From: Streptomyces lunaelactis
GTDB lineage: Bacteria > Actinomycetota > Actinomycetes > Streptomycetales > Streptomycetaceae
Assembly: GCF_003054555.1 (NCBI RefSeq)
Contig: NZ_CP026304.1
Coordinates: forward strand, 8,332,101-8,396,100
DNA: 64,000 bases
Reading direction: 5' to 3'
The notes beneath the pieces are model-generated. The model had not been told where the DNA came from. It ran no database searches and saw only the letters and a program-made list of their open reading frames with translations. Below are positions 62,041-64,000 of the stretch, one piece after another; positions within the stretch are counted from its first letter, which is position 1; the number at the start of each line of letters is the position of its first letter. The position numbers were made by a program, and so were the translations under genes.

Positions 62041-62247
62041 CGTTGTCACGCTCCCCAGCGTGCTCAGCCCGAACCTAGTACAGGACAGCCTTCGAATCTC
62101 AGGGAGCTGTCCCGTTCTCAGTCGAGGACTGGACACGCTGATAAGAATCCATGTGGACAGATCGATGAGAATCGCCCCCGCGGTCCACCTGACGTTTTCC
62201 ACCGTCCGGCAGGCTAGGCCGATGTCCTCTGCGAGGTGCCTGGGTAC

Positions 62248-62530
62248 GACAGCGGGATCGAAATCCAGCGCCATCGCCGCGTCCCGCTCCACCCAGGACT
62301 CGTAGCCCACCTGGGTCCGCGAGGTCGCCGCCCAGTACTCACCAGTGAAGTTCTTCTGCCCCTTGAACGAGCCGAACGACCGCACCGGCGACGCCAACTC
62401 GAAGGGCTCCCCCCCACCAGCACGCCAACGGCCCGGAACGCTCGACACCGTCGGCGTCGACGAACCCGACCTCGACGCCCGAGGCATACTCCCCGGCAGA
62501 GACCCTCAACGCCGAACCGTCCACCGACAC
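62248..62530 (-). pseudogene. TnsA-like endonuclease N-terminal fragment
   Basis: From GTG 62530 one frame reads VSVDGSALRVSAGEYASGVE, VGFVDADGVERSGPLACWW. Across a run of seven G (about 62410-62416) the pattern moves to another frame with GEPFELASPVRSFGSFKGQK, GEYWAATSRTQVGYESWVER and MALDFDPAVV. This is the start and catalytic beginning of TnsA-like subunits of Tn7-type heteromeric transposases (SWxERD...DFDP). After FDPAVV the family sequence stops. No TnsB, TnsC or TniQ gene is nearby, so it is a remnant. Confidence 0.6.
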
Positions 62531-62762
62531 CCCAGCCGCTATCTCCCCTTCATCGCGAGGGTGATGCACCCCAAGGACGCCCATGACAGAGAGCCGGTTT
62601 CCGTCACTCGAAAAGGTGACAACCCGTCTCAAACAGTCTGGTCGACGCAGGCCAGCAGGGACTTGACGCCGTCCCCCGCCGACGGGTGTCCCGTCCGCAC
62701 GTTCCTGCACAAATCCCGGTCGACCCCGACGCCGAACTCGCGCTTCTGGCTAATCTGCGGGC

Positions 62763-63542
62763 ATGACAGAGCACCCCGGGTTCGGCGCGATGCTGGCATG
62801 GCTGCTAGAGCACAGAGAGCTCGGCGCGCAGGAGTTGGCCGACCGCGCTGGGCTGAACGCAGACGAGGTCCGCGCAGTGATCGCAGGGGACACCCCCGGC
62901 GAGGAACTGCTCCGACGACTTGCGCCCGCACTAGGTTTCCACGCCGTCGATCTGTTCATCCTCGCGAGGCTGCCGGTCCCGGACGACATGGCGCCGTTGG
63001 ACGCCACGGCCGCGATGTGGGTGAAGAGCACGGTGACGGATGCGGTGCGTCTCCCCGCAGCGGGACGCCGTGAGCTCCTGCAGCTGATCCGTTCACTGCC
63101 GCAGGAGATGCGGCGTTCCAGCTTCGCCCCGAAGCCGCTCATGCCCCTCGCCGGCGGTCCCGGCGCTTGGGTCATCCGCATGCTCCAGTACCGCAACCTG
63201 AACTGGACGGGAATGGCGATGACGCTTGCGGTCGTGACGCCCACATACCTGTCGGCAGCCACTTACGGTGTGATCGGCTCTGATCGCAAGGAGCTGACCC
63301 CGCGCTTGGTGACGGACTTCGCTGCCCTGCTGGCGATCGACGCCCGCGACCTGGCCGCGCTGACGGGCGTCATTCTGCGTGAGCCGCCACCGCCTCCGCC
63401 CCCGGCGGCCGTGGATGCCGCAGCACTGCTGTGGGAGGGGCGGCGTCTGTCCGCCGCCCAGGCACGACACGTCTCCGAGCTTGCACGCTCCATGCGTGGA
63501 GACTCCCGCGACCCGCACCCCATGGAACTGCCCGGATTCTGA
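62763..63542 (+). CDS. XRE-type transcriptional regulator
   Basis: The 259-residue protein opens MTEHPGFGAMLAWLLEHREL with a helix-turn-helix (AQELADRAGLNADEVRAVIA, GDTPGEELLRRLAPALGFHA). The rest is helical with a second helix-turn-helix-like segment (VVTPTYLSAATYGVIGSDRK) and a run of eight or so Pro before VDAAALLWEGRRLSAAQARH. Related regulators of unknown target are common in Streptomyces. Complete. Confidence 0.7.
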   Translation: MTEHPGFGAMLAWLLEHRELGAQELADRAGLNADEVRAVIAGDTPGEELLRRLAPALGFHAVDLFILARLPVPDDMAPLDATAAMWVKSTVTDAVRLPAAGRRELLQLIRSLPQEMRRSSFAPKPLMPLAGGPGAWVIRMLQYRNLNWTGMAMTLAVVTPTYLSAATYGVIGSDRKELTPRLVTDFAALLAIDARDLAALTGVILREPPPPPPPAAVDAAALLWEGRRLSAAQARHVSELARSMRGDSRDPHPMELPGF

Positions 63543-63562
63543 CACCTGCTGGCAGCCCTGGC

Positions 63563-63633
63563 GGACCAGATCATCTGAGACGCCGAGCGAATCGGACCAG
63601 ACCATTTGAGACTGGGACCAGATCGACGGAGAC
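63563..63633 (+). repeat. Three 19-base direct repeats
   Basis: GGACCAGATCATCTGAGAC (63563), GGACCAGACCATTTGAGAC (63594) and GGACCAGATCGACGGAGAC (63615) stand in a row with steps of 31 and 21 bases, about three and two helical turns. They begin 20 bases after the XRE stop. This is the pattern of transposase-binding repeats at IS21-type ends or of an operator. Confidence 0.55.
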
Positions 63634-63659
63634 GGGACACGTGCCATTTACCCCTAAAG

Positions 63660-63780
63660 CACTGAGCTAATTTCATTCCAGTATCTATCTCTTACTCCTT
63701 TTGAAGCATCGCCCGCAATCTCTCGCCCATGTCGCCGTGGACCTCTCGTGCCTGACTGGGCGCTCCTCACAGTCTGCTAG
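63660..63780. other. Low-GC spacer
   Basis: A stretch with clearly lower GC than the rest (TCATTCCAGTATCTATCTCT) and no coding frame. It separates the triple repeat from the hairpin cluster. Confidence 0.4.
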
Positions 63781-63965
63781 TTGACTCCGGAGCGGAGCGG
63801 AGGAGTTCAATCGAGCTGCTCCGCCGACGGAGTGACGTAGCGTCAAGTCCCGAGGCTCGAGCGAAGTGAGGCCTCCAGTCCGAGCGGAGCGAGGGCTGAC
63901 ACGTTTTCAATTCCCGCAGCGAAGCGGAGGGAATTGGGTTCAGCTTCGCTGAACCGGGTGAGCGA
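63781..63965. repeat. Cluster of hairpins capped by GCGNAGC
   Basis: At least five hairpins follow one another: ACTCC...GGAGT (63784 on) around GCGGAGC; GAGGCTC...TGAGGCCTC around GAGCGAAG; CAGTCC...GGGCTG around GCGGAGC; CAATTCCC...GGGAATTG (about 63909-63937) around GCGAAGC; and GTTCAGC-TTC-GCTGAAC (about 63940-63956), which has GCGAAGC on its minus strand. GCGNAGC forms exceptionally tight mini-hairpins and caps the palindromes of Streptomyces telomeres. No gene overlaps it. Confidence 0.55.
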
Positions 63966-64000
63966 CAGGCCGGCCCGCAAGCAGGCCGTTGGCATGAGCA

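Noticed and set aside
63563..63633. CRISPR-like array
   Set aside because: Repeats are too short and spacers only 2-12 bases, with unequal steps.

Overview
The window looks like a chromosome arm or large accessory replicon of a Streptomyces-type actinomycete. It is GC-rich, strongly GC-biased at third codon positions, and uses many GTG/TTG starts. It carries families typical of that genus: a SCO2400-like membrane protein, DUF6207, BTAD/LysM proteins, a Fic-type toxin pair, CebR-type operators and actinobacterial IS types. No rRNA, tRNA or CRISPR array was seen. Most of the window is a mosaic of insertion sequences and beheaded or frameshifted genes, with a few intact modules between them.

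0-6 kb: IS4-like scraps, a DUF3303 gene, remains of small plasmid-type genes (a 49-aa membrane protein too short for ordinary gene calling, and a DUF6207 gene with one in-frame stop), a helically phased array of TGCGCA hexamers, and a composite element in which two inverted copies of an end-plus-glyoxalase segment enclose an IS5-like cassette. 6-11.5 kb: a transmembrane Ser/Thr kinase with WD40 repeats, an intact IS1182 element and a SCO2400-like protein. 11.7-16.9 kb: the C-terminal part of a BTAD regulator and hypotheticals. 16.9-21 kb: an IS630 transposase gene split by a complete group II intron encoding its own reverse transcriptase. 21-26 kb: DUF3291, a Tn554-TnpB-like recombinase with an in-frame amber codon, a GH16-like protein and a string of gene tails (IS5, Lsr2, HNH, AraC). 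26-32 kb: a large membrane patatin, a toxin-antitoxin pair and a beta-propeller lipoprotein.

32.4-41 kb: IS701 and IS5 elements lie head to tail and have cut the front off a LacI-family regulator. Downstream, two perfect CebR-type operators precede a 1408-residue secreted GH6-FnIII2-GH5-FnIII2-F5/8C cellulase. 41-43.4 kb: an IstB/zinc-finger scrap and a three-gene tyrosine-recombinase module whose last gene is fused in frame to the tail of an Lrp/AsnC regulator. The regulator's usual neighbour, an amino-acid permease, follows. 43.5-57 kb looks the most like ordinary chromosome: permease, TrkA-like K+ protein, histidine phosphatase, S8 protease, YcxB-like protein, anti-sigma-type ATPase and a LytS/LytTR/DUF485/sodium-solute-symporter operon.

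51-64 kb: rtcB fragments lie on both sides of a 7.4-kb segment bounded by an 88-bp direct repeat. The right-hand fragment is fused in frame to the end of a polyketide synthase module, followed by an IS1380 copy. A TnsA-like (Tn7-type) remnant, a membrane protein, an XRE regulator, an IS-end-like triple repeat and a cluster of GCGNAGC-capped hairpins like those of Streptomyces telomeres complete the window. Several frameshifts lie in homopolymers or short tandem repeats, so some broken genes may be sequencing errors. All functional calls come from recognising sequence by eye; no database search was run.
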